In this document: positions 18,140 through 28,677 of the stretch, one piece after another
Layout: every line of letters begins with the position of its first letter
Position numbering within the stretch: the first letter of the stretch is position 1
Assembly: GCA_963832355.1 (NCBI GenBank)
Contig: CAWHTX010000015.1
Coordinates: 1 to 64,000, forward strand
Length of the DNA stretch: 64,000 nucleotides
Direction of reading: 5' to 3'
Source: DATFVA01 sp963832355
Lineage (GTDB): Bacteria; Bacteroidota; Ignavibacteria; Ignavibacteriales; Ignavibacteriaceae
Translations under genes and position numbers: made by a program
Notes under the pieces: model-generated
Database searches by the model: none
Told to the model about the DNA's origin: nothing
Seen by the model: the letters and a program-made list of their open reading frames with translations, nothing else

Positions 18140-18283
18140 TTATTTACCCGCATTTTTATTTTTGCGCAATTTATCCTTCTCTTTTTTCCTGTCGTAAGCT
18201 TTTTTATCTTTTTCCACTTTAGGCGGCTTCTTCGGGACAGGAATTCTCTTCTTCTTCTTCTCTATTTTTATTTTTTCAGCCAT
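18140..18283 (-). CDS. Lys-rich microprotein (47 aa) in the carbamoyltransferase operon
   Basis: A 47-residue frame from ATG 18283 to TAA 18140: MAEKIKIEKKKKRIPVPKK at the start and RKNKNAGK at the end. 19 of 47 residues are Lys. It lies 20 bases after the DUF5989 gene and five bases before the glycosyltransferase, filling the gap exactly. It has no membrane segment or signal. Such an extremely basic peptide could bind nucleic acid or acidic polymer, or be a flexible linker or anchor protein, but nothing shows which. It could also be chance coding in an A-rich stretch; its position between two close genes argues for reality. Confidence 0.6.
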   Translation of the reverse strand: MAEKIKIEKKKKRIPVPKKPPKVEKDKKAYDRKKEKDKLRKNKNAGK

Positions 18284-18303
18284 AAACCAATTAAGAACTT
18301 ATG

Positions 18304-18462
18304 TCAGAATATAGCATAGATGAAAGGAGCCAGTGCCGAACCCTGTGTAAGAATGATCAGCCCTCCCAGCAGCAGCAGGAATATGATAATAGGGGCAAGC
18401 CACCACTTTTTCCTAACACGCAGGAACTGCCATAATTCTGATAGTATGGATAATTTGCTCAT
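18304..18462 (-). CDS. DUF5989-family membrane microprotein
   Basis: 52 residues: an amphipathic start (MSKLSILSELWQFLRVRKKW), one transmembrane helix (WLAPIIIFLLLLGGLIIL), and the conserved tail TQGSALAPFIYAIF. This matches the small DUF5989 proteins I know to be encoded beside NodU-type carbamoyltransferases and SxtJ membrane proteins. The ATG directly abuts the end of the SxtJ-like gene. It is a single-pass inner-membrane peptide, probably a partner of SxtJ or of the carbamoyltransferase. It is easily missed because of its length. Confidence 0.85.
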   Translation of the reverse strand: MSKLSILSELWQFLRVRKKWWLAPIIIFLLLLGGLIILTQGSALAPFIYAIF

Positions 18463-18885
18463 TTAAAATTGTCTTTCATAAGTTGTGGGATCAAACGGTT
18501 TCTTCTCTCTCTTCTCCCAGTAAGAATCAGCAGAATGATCGATCTTTAAATTCAGAAATCTTTTATTAAAAATCATCGCAATAAGTTTTAAACCGGTAAG
18601 ACCAATATAAAAAAGAATCGCCAGGATTACCCGCGTCATTATCCAGCCAAGGATTATTGCGAGTGACATCCACACTTTGTTGAAGGGTTTAAGGACTACA
18701 GGGAATAGTAATCCTGCCAGAATAAACGCCGCACCGATAATCCCCCATACGGGATAAGATGTTTTGCCTGTCAACAGCAATATAGCCGCAATTACTAGCA
18801 GAACGATCCCTATCGTTAATCCGAATTTCCTCAGATCGGCACGTGATTCTTTAATATTTTTTATTTCGCTGAATATCTCTTTCAT
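18463..18885 (-). CDS. SxtJ-like membrane protein
   Basis: 140 residues. A cytoplasmic start (IKNIKESRADLRKFGLTIG) is followed by three or four transmembrane helices (GIVLLVIAAILLLTG, IIGAAFILAGLLFPVVL, ILGWIMTRVILAILFYIGL). The tail is polar and ends in YWEKREKKPFDPTTYERQF. The final W-x-x-R...YERQF pattern and the gene order are those of SxtJ-family proteins, which accompany carbamoyltransferases in many Bacteroidota and cyanobacteria. The gene lies two bases after the carbamoyltransferase stop and abuts the DUF5989 gene. The function is not established. Confidence 0.82.
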   Translation of the reverse strand: MKEIFSEIKNIKESRADLRKFGLTIGIVLLVIAAILLLTGKTSYPVWGIIGAAFILAGLLFPVVLKPFNKVWMSLAIILGWIMTRVILAILFYIGLTGLKLIAMIFNKRFLNLKIDHSADSYWEKREKKPFDPTTYERQF

Positions 18886-18887
18886 AG

Positions 18888-20706
18888 TCAGTCCAGTTCA
18901 AATTCTTTCTTCCAGTCGGTATCGCCAACCAGTTCCTCCTGTTCGCCTTTGTCCAGCAGGTAATTTCCCATTACAAGGTAATCCATATCAGTGCGCATAA
19001 AACATTTATACGCGTCGGCAGGAGAACAGACAATAGGTTCGCCTCTTACATTGAAGGATGTATTTATCAGTACGGCACTTCCGTATTTCTCATCAAACTT
19101 CGAGATCAGCTTATGGAAAAGAGGATTGGTTTCCTTGTGCACGGTCTGGAGTCTTGCCGAGTAATCAACGTGTGTTATGGCAGGAATATCCGACCTTACA
19201 ATATTGAGCTTCTGAATGCCGAAAAGCTTTTTCTCCTCATCCGACATTTCTTTTCTTCTTTCCTTCTTCACGTCGGCAACCAGCAGCATATAAGGCGATT
19301 CCCTGTCAATCTCAAAATATTCCGAAACTTTTTCTCCCAGTACCACAGGGGCAAAGGGACGGAAACTTTCACGGAATTTTATTTTCAGGTTCATAACCGA
19401 CTGCATCTTTGAAGACCGTGCATCACCGAGTATCGACCTTGCACCCAGTGCCCTCGGTCCGAATTCCATTCTGCCTTCAAACCATCCCACTACCTTTTCA
19501 TCTGCAAGTATTGCCGCCACTTTTTCCGGCAGCTCGCCGTCCTCAAACTTTTTATATTTAATATTATTTCCGGTGAGGAATTCCAGTATATCGTCATCCT
19601 TATACTCGGGTCCCAGGTAAGATCCTTTTTGTGAATCAGTACCTTCATCAACAACCCGTTCATTTCCAAGATACTGATGCCATCCCAGGAGAGCGGCACC
19701 AAGTGCTCCGCCAGCATCACCGGCAGCGGGCTGGATCCAGATCCCTTCAAAGGGACCTTCACGTAACAGCTTTCCATTTGCCACACAGTTAAGCGCAACA
19801 CCTCCGGCAAGACAGATATTCTTCATACCGGTTTCTTTATGAACGTGATTCCCCATCTTCAGAACGATCTCTTCTGTTACATCCTGAACAGAACGTGCAA
19901 GGTCCATTTCCTTCTGAGTAAGTTTCGATTCAGGTTCTCTCGGGGGACCTCCGAACAGCTTGTGGAACCTGTCATTCGTCATCGTTAGTCCCGCACAGTA
20001 ATTAAAGTAATCCATATTCATCCTGAAGGAACCGTCCTCTTTAACATCTATTAGTTCCTTAAGGATAAGGTCTTTGTATTTTGGTTCGCCGTAGGGAGCA
20101 AGTCCCATTACCTTATATTCGCCGGAGTTTACTTTAAAGCCTGTATAGTATGTAAAAGCAGAATACAGCAGTCCCAGTGAATGCGGAAAAGTTATATCGG
20201 CAATAAGTTCAACGTGATTGTCTTTACCGGTACCGTAACTGGAGGTTGTCCACTCTCCCACCCCATCCATAGTAAGTATTGCAGATTCTTTAAAGGGGGA
20301 AGGGAAAAAAGCTGAAGCGGCGTGAGATTCATGATGTTCAGGAAAAATAACCTTACCATCATAACCCAGCTTATCCTTTATCATCTCCTTCATCCATAGC
20401 TTCTCTTTAATCCAGAGAGGCATAGCTTTGATGAAAGACTTAATCCCGACGGGGGCATAAGCAAGGTAAGTTTCCAGCAATCTTTCAAACTTCAGAAAGG
20501 GTTTATCATAAAAGGCCGCAATATCAAGTTCAGTGCTTTTAATACCCGCATAATCAAGACAGTATTGAATGGCATTTAGAGGGAAAGTTATGATCATGTT
20601 TCTTTCGTGTAAATCTTTCCTCCTGGGCGGCAGCAATTACATCTCCGTCTTTAACAAGCGCCGCTGCGCTGTCATGATAAAAAGCCGATATTCCTAGTAT
20701 ATACAT
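18888..20706 (-). pseudogene. NodU/CmcH/TobZ-family carbamoyltransferase, interrupted by one frameshift near the N-terminus
   Basis: The true start is ATG 20706: YILGISAFYHDSAAALVKDG...EERFTRKKHDHNFP. The frame then shifts at 20581-20584, and LNAIQYCLDYAGI continues to 18888 for about 570 more residues. One extra base in a ccc run accounts for the shift. The body is intact: HHESHAASAF metal motif, SGEYKVMGLAPYGEP, CLAGGVALNCVANG, GRMEFGPRALGARSIL and the C-terminal YrdC-like carbamoyl-adenylate domain. The enzyme makes carbamoyl-adenylate from carbamoyl phosphate and ATP and transfers the carbamoyl group to a hydroxyl. It heads a five-gene operon. The lesion could be a sequencing error, real decay or a +1 recoding site. 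Confidence 0.85.
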
Positions 20707-20845
20707 TCAGATCTTCAATAATTTTCCCGTTAAAAATAGATTTTTAGCGGGCATTTTACAAAGTAAAAAGGAAGAAATGGTTCATATACTGCTGTTTTAT
20801 TCCGGTAATGAGGGAAATCTTAATTAGAGGGCATTTTTTTGGAAC

Positions 20846-20853
20846 TATTTTTG
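20846..20853 (+). promoter_or_regulatory. Candidate Bacteroidota-type -7 element for the OmpA gene
   Basis: The octamer tatttttg fits the TAnnTTTG consensus of the Bacteroidota housekeeping sigma factor. It lies about 80 bases before ATG 20935, leaving an untranslated leader. No clear -33 TTG box stands at the expected distance, so this is only a candidate. Confidence 0.35.
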
Positions 20854-20934
20854 AAAAAAAATCATTACATTAGTGAGGCAGAACTGCTTCAACCTTGTTT
20901 AGAAAGAAAAATAACAACAATTAAAGGATCAAAA

Positions 20935-22494
20935 ATGAAACAAATCTACCTGTTTCTAATTCTGATACTATTCGGAGTAAGTATCACAACAAATGCCCAG
21001 TTTAAGGAGTGGGGAACTAAATTCGGCGCAAGATACAGTATTCTCTTACCTCAAAACGAATTCCCGAATGTGGGCTTCGGTGAAAATGACGATTTCTCAT
21101 TTGATAATTACACAATGTCATACCTGCTTGAAGGTTTTGTTGGTTTTGAGCTGACACCGTACCTTGAACTTGACATAAATGCAGGTTATGGTTCTTACGC
21201 CGGCTTTCAGTTTAATTATGAAGGTTATTATAAATCAGAAATAATACCTGTCGGTTTAAGATTCAGGATTGCACCATTTGATCTTAAGGGATGGAATCCT
21301 TACCTATACCTTGGCGGCGGCGTAGCACACTACAGCAATAAATTTCCTAATCTGGATCTCTATCCTTCACCGCTTGATGTTAATACCGAAGGATGGACGG
21401 GATTATTCCCTCTCGGTATAGGTGCTGAATTTGCTCTGAGTGATATGGTTCTTGTCGACTTCGCAATCGGCGGTGCATACTCATCAGGTTTTGATCTGAA
21501 TAATTATGATAATGGAAGTAATATTGTTGATGCTTATTATAATGCTTCACTGGGCCTGACTATAACAGGTGAAAGCTGCAGCTCAGACAGAGATATGGAT
21601 GGTTTGGGAAAATGTGAGGAAGAGAAACTCGGTACCAGTCCGCGTAACCCGGATACGGACGGTGACGGACTTACAGACGGTGAAGAAGTATTGGTATATA
21701 AGACCAAACCTCTCCTGGCAGATACCGATCTTGATGGATTAAGTGATTTTGATGAAGTAAAGAAATATAAGACAGATCCTCTGAATCCTGATACCGATAA
21801 AGATGGTTTGAATGACGGCGAAGAAGTTAACAAGTATAAGACAGATCCGTTAAATCCTGATACAGATAATGACGGTCTGAGTGACGGCGATGAAGTAATT
21901 AAATGGAAGACCGATCCTAACAATCCTGATACTGACGGCGATGGACTTACAGACGGCGAAGAAGTTATGACATTCTCAACCAACCCGTTAAGCAAGGATA
22001 CTGACGGCGACGGATTATCGGATTATGACGAAGTAATGACCTACAAGACCAATCCTCTTGTTAAGGATACCGACGGCGGAAGTATTGATGATGGTACCGA
22101 AGTTAACCGCGGAACCAATCCTCTTGATGCTGAAGACGACGTAGTTAAAGTCGGCGTTCCAATGATCCTGAAAGGTATCACATTCGCAACAGGTAAAGCA
22201 AATATTACACCTGAATCAGAGAATACCTTAAGAAAGACTCTGAAAACCCTGCAGTCATATCCTGACATCACTGTCGAGATAGCAGGTTATACCGATAACG
22301 TCGGAAGCGAGTCATCAAATCAGAAACTCTCTGAAAGAAGAGCTCAATCTGTGAGAGACTGGCTGGTTCGCGAGGGAATTGATCCGGATAGAATCAAAGC
22401 AGTCGGTTACGGTGAATCCAATCCTGTAGCAACCAACTCTACTCCTGAAGGAAGACAGGAAAACAGAAGGATTGAGGTTAAACGAATTAAGTAG
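20935..22494 (+). CDS. OmpA-family outer-membrane protein with thrombospondin type 3 repeats
   Basis: 519 residues from ATG 20935, which follows an aaaggatc ribosome site and begins a clear signal peptide (MKQIYLFLILILFGVSITTNAQ). Residues about 22-210 look like an 8-strand outer-membrane barrel. About 214-405 carry calcium-binding TSP3 repeats with DTDGDGLTDGEE at 22-23 residue spacing. The C-terminus (about 415-519) is an OmpA peptidoglycan-binding domain with YTDNVGSESSNQKLSERRA and YGESNPVATN. It tethers the outer membrane to the cell wall. The upstream in-frame TTG at 20839 is rejected because it would add 32 unrelated residues. A strong terminator follows. Confidence 0.93.
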   Translation: MKQIYLFLILILFGVSITTNAQFKEWGTKFGARYSILLPQNEFPNVGFGENDDFSFDNYTMSYLLEGFVGFELTPYLELDINAGYGSYAGFQFNYEGYYKSEIIPVGLRFRIAPFDLKGWNPYLYLGGGVAHYSNKFPNLDLYPSPLDVNTEGWTGLFPLGIGAEFALSDMVLVDFAIGGAYSSGFDLNNYDNGSNIVDAYYNASLGLTITGESCSSDRDMDGLGKCEEEKLGTSPRNPDTDGDGLTDGEEVLVYKTKPLLADTDLDGLSDFDEVKKYKTDPLNPDTDKDGLNDGEEVNKYKTDPLNPDTDNDGLSDGDEVIKWKTDPNNPDTDGDGLTDGEEVMTFSTNPLSKDTDGDGLSDYDEVMTYKTNPLVKDTDGGSIDDGTEVNRGTNPLDAEDDVVKVGVPMILKGITFATGKANITPESENTLRKTLKTLQSYPDITVEIAGYTDNVGSESSNQKLSERRAQSVRDWLVREGIDPDRIKAVGYGESNPVATNSTPEGRQENRRIEVKRIK

Positions 22495-22511
22495 TTGCGC
22501 TCACTTCCAGC

Positions 22512-22542
22512 AAAAAGGCCGTCTCATCAGACGGCCTTTTTT
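22512..22542 (+). terminator. Rho-independent terminator of the OmpA gene
   Basis: A 13-bp stem, aaaaaggccgtct with agacggccttttt, around a catc loop, running into a T-rich tail. It starts 17 bases after the stop codon. This is the best terminator in the window. Confidence 0.93.
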
Positions 22543-22786
22543 ATTTAATTCATCCTTTCCGCAATTATGTACCTGTGTCATCCCGACCGCAGGGAGAGAT
22601 CTTTTAAAATATTTTCTTACTGAAAGTCAAAGATTAACGAATCATTACGTTCGGCTGTAATCAATGTATTATTCTTGCGTCCCATTAAAGGGATTGCTAA
22701 ATTTCATTAGCTTGAATCATGAAAAGGTTTCGGGGTCCAATGCATAATCCTTTTTTGAAATAAGAGTTCTAACCGGGAGTAAGTTT

Positions 22787-24524
22787 ATGAAAAAACTGAT
22801 ACTCTTCATTCTATTGTTAATTGTTAATTATTCATTTTCAATTGCCTCCGTCCGCTACGTCAGCCACTCCGGCAGCAATACCCCACCCTACCTTACCTGG
22901 GAGACAGCAGCAGATTCAATAATGAGTGCAATAAATATTTCCTCTTTTGGTGATACAATTTATGTAGAATAATGGTGTTTATCCAGAACAGGTAGTAATG
23001 ATTCCGGGATTATCGCTTATTGGCGCAGGGATGGATAGCTGCATTGTTGATACTAGAGAACTAACTCTCACATCTTCATTTTATACAATTGAAGTATTCG
23101 ATACTTGTAATTTATCGGGGTTTGGAACTTATACTTATGATAATCTAAATGGAACAGGGATTCTCATCACTGGAGGTAAAACTTCCGTAGTAAGTTATTG
23201 TAAGCCACAGAAAGCGAACGAGGGGATTACGATAAATGGTCCAATACAAAATAAGCCATTGGTCTATAAAAATATCATTCTAGATGTTGAAAATGGAATA
23301 TCCAATTTCTTCTCCCAAGCTATAATAGAAGATAATATTGTCTATTCAGCGTGGGTTAGCCACGGGTTGGTGTCGGGATTGAACTCCAGGGCCACATTCA
23401 TAAATAACACTGTAATCTGTTCTTCCTGCGGTGAAGGATATGGTGGATCTTTCAGTTATTCATCAAAAGTAAAAAACAACCTTTTTTACGGAAGCGGAAA
23501 TACAGGTGGTGGTATAGTAACATACAGCAGCGGTGACAGTATTGAAAATAATATTATTTATAATAAGAATAGTTACTGGGGATTAGGCATTACGGGAGCT
23601 TCAGCTAATATCCGAAATAATCATATTGAAAAGACACTTGTAGGATTAGACTATGATATAGGAGCAGGAGGGCCGCCGCCGGTATTTAAGTATAATAATC
23701 TGTGGGACAATCAGTCTGATTATCAGAACTTTATAGGTGACAGTACCAATATATATTCTGATCCGATGTTTGATAATCCTGACAGTATGGACTTCCATCT
23801 CCAGAAGTATTCTCCTTTGATTGACGCCGGAGATCCTGATATCCCGGACATAGACGGCAGCAGAAGTGATATAGGGCTGTTCGGCGGTCCTTATGGGGAA
23901 AGATATGCATATCAGGATCTTCCGCCAAGAGCACCCGTAAATCTCTCCGCTGCCTTAGACACTGATTATATTGTTCTTAGCTGGAATAGGAACACAGAAG
24001 CAGATTTCAGTCACTACAACCTATATAGAGATACAACCGAGAACTTCACAGCAGATTCAACGACATTTGCTGCATCAACACCTGATACATTCTACCTGAA
24101 TATAATCCCACAGGGCATAGATAACCTGTACTTCAAGCTTACTGCAGAAGATAACCAGGGAAATGCTTCCGAACCCTCTGAGGAGCTTCATATAGTTTTA
24201 ACCGGGATAACAGACAATGAACAATTCACCATTAACGATTACAGGTTATTCCAGAACTATCCTAATCCCTTTAACCCTTCAACAAGAATAGGTTACAGGT
24301 TAAAGGAGAGGGGATATGTTAAGCTTTATGTATATGACATTAAAGGAGAACTTTTAAAAGCATTAGTCAATCAATTCCAGGAAGGAGGATATTACGAAGT
24401 AGAATTCAATACTTCAGAGAATCAGGGGTTTTCTTCCGGCATTTATATCTACCAAATATTGATGCGGAATGAAAACAATATTCCAGTTTTTACAGATATA
24501 AAAAAGATGGTATATATCAAATAA
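22787..24524 (+). pseudogene. T9SS-secreted right-handed beta-helix protein, split by a frameshift
   Basis: The start at 22787 gives a signal peptide (MKKLILFILLLIVNYSFSIA) and SVRYVSHSGSNTPPYLTWETA, a common head of secreted beta-helix proteins. The frame ends at a TAA at 22970-22972. One base later the text NGVYPEQVV... continues in another frame through 22998-24524. After the helix repeats (NNIIYN, NNHIEKT, SPLIDAGDPDIPDIDGSRSDIGLFGG) come a fibronectin-III-like segment (PPRAPVNLSAALDTDYIVLS) and a T9SS sorting domain (NYPNPFNPSTRIGYRL to KKMVYIK). The product would be surface-exposed or released, perhaps glycan-binding. The break is a single extra base and could be an assembly error. Confidence 0.75.
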
Positions 24525-24540
24525 AATGCAGGGAGAAAAA

Positions 24541-27500
24541 ATGGGAAATTATATAATTAGGACTACTTTCTTTCTTATTCTTGTAGCATTCTTCTGCAAT
24601 GATTGCACTTACTCCCAGGAGAATCCCTCACAATCTGATAAATTCCTGGTGGGATCGCTTTTGGCAAATACGCACGATTCACAAAGATGGGAGACTCAGT
24701 ATACAAATTATAAGCAGGTTTTGGAATGTGGCTTGAATTCTGTTTGCCAGACTGCTATTAAGTATCATCAGGATAATAATTTTACGCAATACCCAAATTT
24801 AGATAGTCTTGCTCTCTTCCCATTTGTTTATGCTGCAAATGATTCCGGGACAGGATCGAATACACCCCGAATGAATGCAAAATGGTGGAATGTAGATTGG
24901 ATAGCTTATTTTACCCAGGCAAAATACAGGAACTGGGAAGCTGAGATTGAAGATTTATTCCAGGACAAACATATCGGCATCCTCAGACATAACGGGGAGG
25001 AATACAATATAAATGGAATCAAAGGATATAGTACAAATGAATACACTCAAGAAGGAGATACAATAATTACAGGACCTAATTACTGGCAGTATCCGAGATA
25101 TACATTTACAAATGTCAGCTGGAATACGACTCCAATCGAATATAAATTGGTTTTCTGGATGAAGATAGATACACCTTGTTACGATTCTACTCTTGCAGTA
25201 TGCCGAATTTGGGTGACGAACACTGATTCAACCGGGGATGAAACTATTTTGTCTTATAACGGTTCACCAAGTATCGATACAGTGTATGCTTATCAATTAT
25301 TCAGTAATGAATATACCGGTATCTCGTTAGAATATGATTATAAAGGATTATTCAGTGATTTACCCGAGAATCAGGATTATCCTCCTTTGCCGGGAGATCC
25401 GGAAATTATAAATAGTCCTGGATATAACCTCGGCTCAAAGGTGCAGTTCAAGGTACAATGGCTCGGGAACAGAAAACTATTTGTAGACAGGATAGAAGTT
25501 TTCGATGGGATTTGGAATTTATATTACAAGCAACATACCGACTGGTTGATAGACAGCATTGTGACTTATGATGATAAATTTAAGGCAGACAACCCACTAT
25601 TTTATTCAAGGCTAAAATACTATAATACGATGGACGAGCCTCACTCTCTCGACTGTTATGAGCCGATCAGAAAACTCCAGGATATATTAGATAATAATAC
25701 CAATATTAGTGCTGATTTGCTTACGCACTGGTACTCTGGCTAGGGTGGCAGAAGAGAGGGAGATGCAACCTGGCCTTATTACGAAGCGCTGATGCAGCCG
25801 CATCAAGTTATGTTCTGGTATGCTCCGTTTTCATTAGACCAAAATGGGAATGAAAACTCCAGAGACTTTACTTTGTATATGCTTAGACATAACCTTCAGG
25901 AAGCACACAAGGTCAAGTCGAAATTTTTTGTTACACTGCAAACCTGGGGCACTAAAAATGGTGACACATACGAGGGTTATTATACACCGCCATCAGCAGG
26001 GATAAATGCTGAGACTATGGCTGCTCTGGCTCACGGTGCAAGAGGGATATTCTATGAGTTATACTACTCTTATTATACTACTGCTCCATATTATGTGGAG
26101 GGATTAGTGGATCCTCTTGTCAATGGGTCCTTCGCCCGCCGACCTAATTGGTTTAAAGTTCAAGAGATCGCTTCAAGATTAAATGGAACACTGGGCAAAA
26201 CCTTGATGACCTTAACTTATGATGAAACAGGGAATGATAATGGCTATTTAAGGTTATACCCTATCTCAACTCATATGGATATGGATGACAAAACAACCCC
26301 ATTTGTAAATAGTAAGCGTTATCTCACGCTTGCTTCTGCCCGGGGAATTATTGTAAACTTCCATACAGGATTTTTTAAGTGCCAGTTTGATAATAATTAT
26401 TTTCTTCTGGCAATCTTATTACAACTCAAAATAAATCTGTTGTAATAACGGTAACCCCGCCAGAAGAATGTGCTGGATATAATAATTACAGATTTAGGAA
26501 TATAGAGCAGGAGAATAATTTTGACGTGACCTTTAATAATTCGTACACTACAAGTTATGATTTTCCTGCTGGCGAAGGATACCTTTTCCAGGTCGCCCCC
26601 GTGGTCAAATACGGCGGGAAACTGTACTACGATGAAACTATTACTACCGCCCAAACTCTACGAGATGATATGATCATAGAAAGTGGTGTGACACTTACGG
26701 TTGATGCTAATTATGACTGCTATGCAAATATTTATATTAAGGGTTCAGGGAAGATCAAAACAGTTAATGGAGGGACGATAAAGTTTTATAATGGGAGAGG
26801 AATTATCGCAGAAGCGTATCCTCAGCTGGCTGGTACATCTGAGCATAAACTGACTCTCGATTTTTGTTCTGAGAATAGTGGCTCTGGAGTTCAGTTACTT
26901 CAAAATACAAAACTCATCATGATTACTGCATCCTTAAGAATGCTGTTAACCTTGTCTCCTCTAACCTGCCTCAGTTTCAGATGTCAATAAATTATTGTGA
27001 TTTTCAGAATACCAGCGGTTATGCCGTAAGTCTCTCGGGTACATCTACTCGGGTTCCGGGAATAAATTACTGCACCTTCACAAATACCGATTATGGGATT
27101 TTTGGTGCAGGTCAGAGTTCCTTTACCATAAGCCATAACACATTTACTGATAATAAACTTGCAATTAATTTAAGCCAGGTGTCATCTCCCCAGATAATAG
27201 GAAATACAATTTCCTCTGGGCTTAATTCTGATCTCGGCATTCAGCTTATCAGCTGCGGAGGGAATATCAGAGCTAATACTGTATCCGGTCATAGTATCGG
27301 CATATCACTGGCAAATTCATCACCTCAGATAGGAGACAACCAGATTGAGGATAATTATGTAAACGGAATTTACGTGGGTGCAGGCTCTTCTCCTGATCTA
27401 AGAGGAGTCCTGGTGGGAACATCACCAAACAAATATCCCATCTCCGGCTATAATCTTATTCAGGAAAACGGAGGTTACGGTACTGGTGACGGATCTGAGA

Positions 27501-28621
27501 TATACTTTGAGAAAGGCAATATCCAGATGGACGGTGGATGTAATTATATCGCCGATGACAGAACTCCTTCACCTTCTCTGACTACCCTTTATCTTATGAA
27601 TGGAGAAATAACCTCAGACGGAATTCAGGCATCTGATAATGCCTGGGGCGATACGGTCTCCTCGGTTAGATTCGGCAGCCTGACTGTTGATTTTACTCCG
27701 TATAATTATATGATCTGTCCTCTGCCTGAGTCCGGAGATATGCTGATTCTCTCAGATAATGACGGCAATATCCTCGATACACTCTATTCTGCAGGGACAC
27801 CCTCACATACTCCAACAGAAACCGACCTGCAGTACTCGGAGGCAGAAGAATATATGATCAGCAGGGATTATTCATCGGCAGACGTATTATATAATACTAT
27901 TCTCTCGAATTCTCCCGGTTCAGTAAACAGCCAGAGAGCATACCTGAGTCTTTATAAATCAAAAAGACTTCAGAATGCTGACAGCTCATCTTTGGCAGCA
28001 TTAAGAGAGATGTACACCGCTAACCTTGGAAGTATTACTGATTCGGTGATGAAGAAGGTGGTTAGTCAGCTCTCACTGCTTAGCCTTGTCAATGAGAGAC
28101 AATATCCTGAGGCTATCAACGGTTTTGTCGATATCATCCTTGAGAATCCCGAAACAGAGGAGGCAGTATTTGCTGAGATCGATGCGATGACAACCTCTCT
28201 TCTGGCGGGAAACAGCAACGATACCACCCTGGGCAAAGGACTGGCAAAAGGTCTCCTGGTTAAAGGGTTCAAAGATTACCAGGAAAGAGTCAATCAGCTG
28301 ATCCATCAAAAGTTTGGGGTTAACCTGGATGCAGAAGATAATCAGATAATACCGACACAGTATTCATTGTATAATAACTTTCCTAACCCTTTTAATCCTA
28401 CAACTGTAATCCGGTTTGATATTCCCGAAAGAACAAATGTTGAACTGGTTGTTTATGATATACTTGGCAGAAAGATAAAATCACTGGTAAATAATGAGGC
28501 AAGAAATCCGGGCAGGTATGAGGTCAGCTTCAATGCTAGTTCTCTTGCAAGTGGAGTGTATATATATAAACTTACAACGAAAAACTATTCACAAGCACGT
28601 AAGATGCTATTAATCAAGTAA
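24541..28621 (+). pseudogene. Giant T9SS-secreted protein (barrel-like N-terminus plus beta-helix), broken by a stop and two frameshifts
   Basis: One protein of about 1,360 residues can be read through. ATG 24541, behind gggaga, begins a signal peptide. The frame meets an in-frame TAG at 25741-25743, continues in the same frame to 26445, shifts near 26395, and shifts again near 26905. The first part (VGSLLANTHDSQRW, then MAALAHGARGIFYELYYSYY) looks like a glycosidase-type barrel but matches no family I can name. Residues around 27000-27400 are beta-helix repeats (ISHNTFTDN, NTISSG). The end is a T9SS sorting domain (NNFPNPFNPTTVIRFD to ARKMLLIK). Three lesions in one gene suggest real decay or locally poor sequence. 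Confidence 0.7.
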
Positions 28622-28637
28622 GCACAGTCAGATGTTT

Positions 28638-28659
28638 AAGGGGCCCGAAAGGGCTCCTT
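28638..28659 (+). terminator. Hairpin after the broken T9SS gene
   Basis: A 9-bp stem, aaggggccc with gggctcctt, closed by a gaaa tetraloop and followed by ttcttaaaag. It sits 16 bases after the stop of the large T9SS gene and may also serve the converging hydrolase gene. Confidence 0.75.
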
Positions 28660-28677
28660 TCTTAAAAGAACCTTTGA

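Noticed and set aside
18122..18319. Plus-strand frame of 65 residues
   Set aside because: It is the antisense of the Lys-rich and DUF5989 microproteins; its Phe-rich text simply reflects their Lys codons.
22575..22601. tcatcccgaccgcagggagagatct, resembling a widespread intergenic repeat in related bacteria
   Set aside because: Only one copy is present in the window, so it cannot be shown to be a repeat here.
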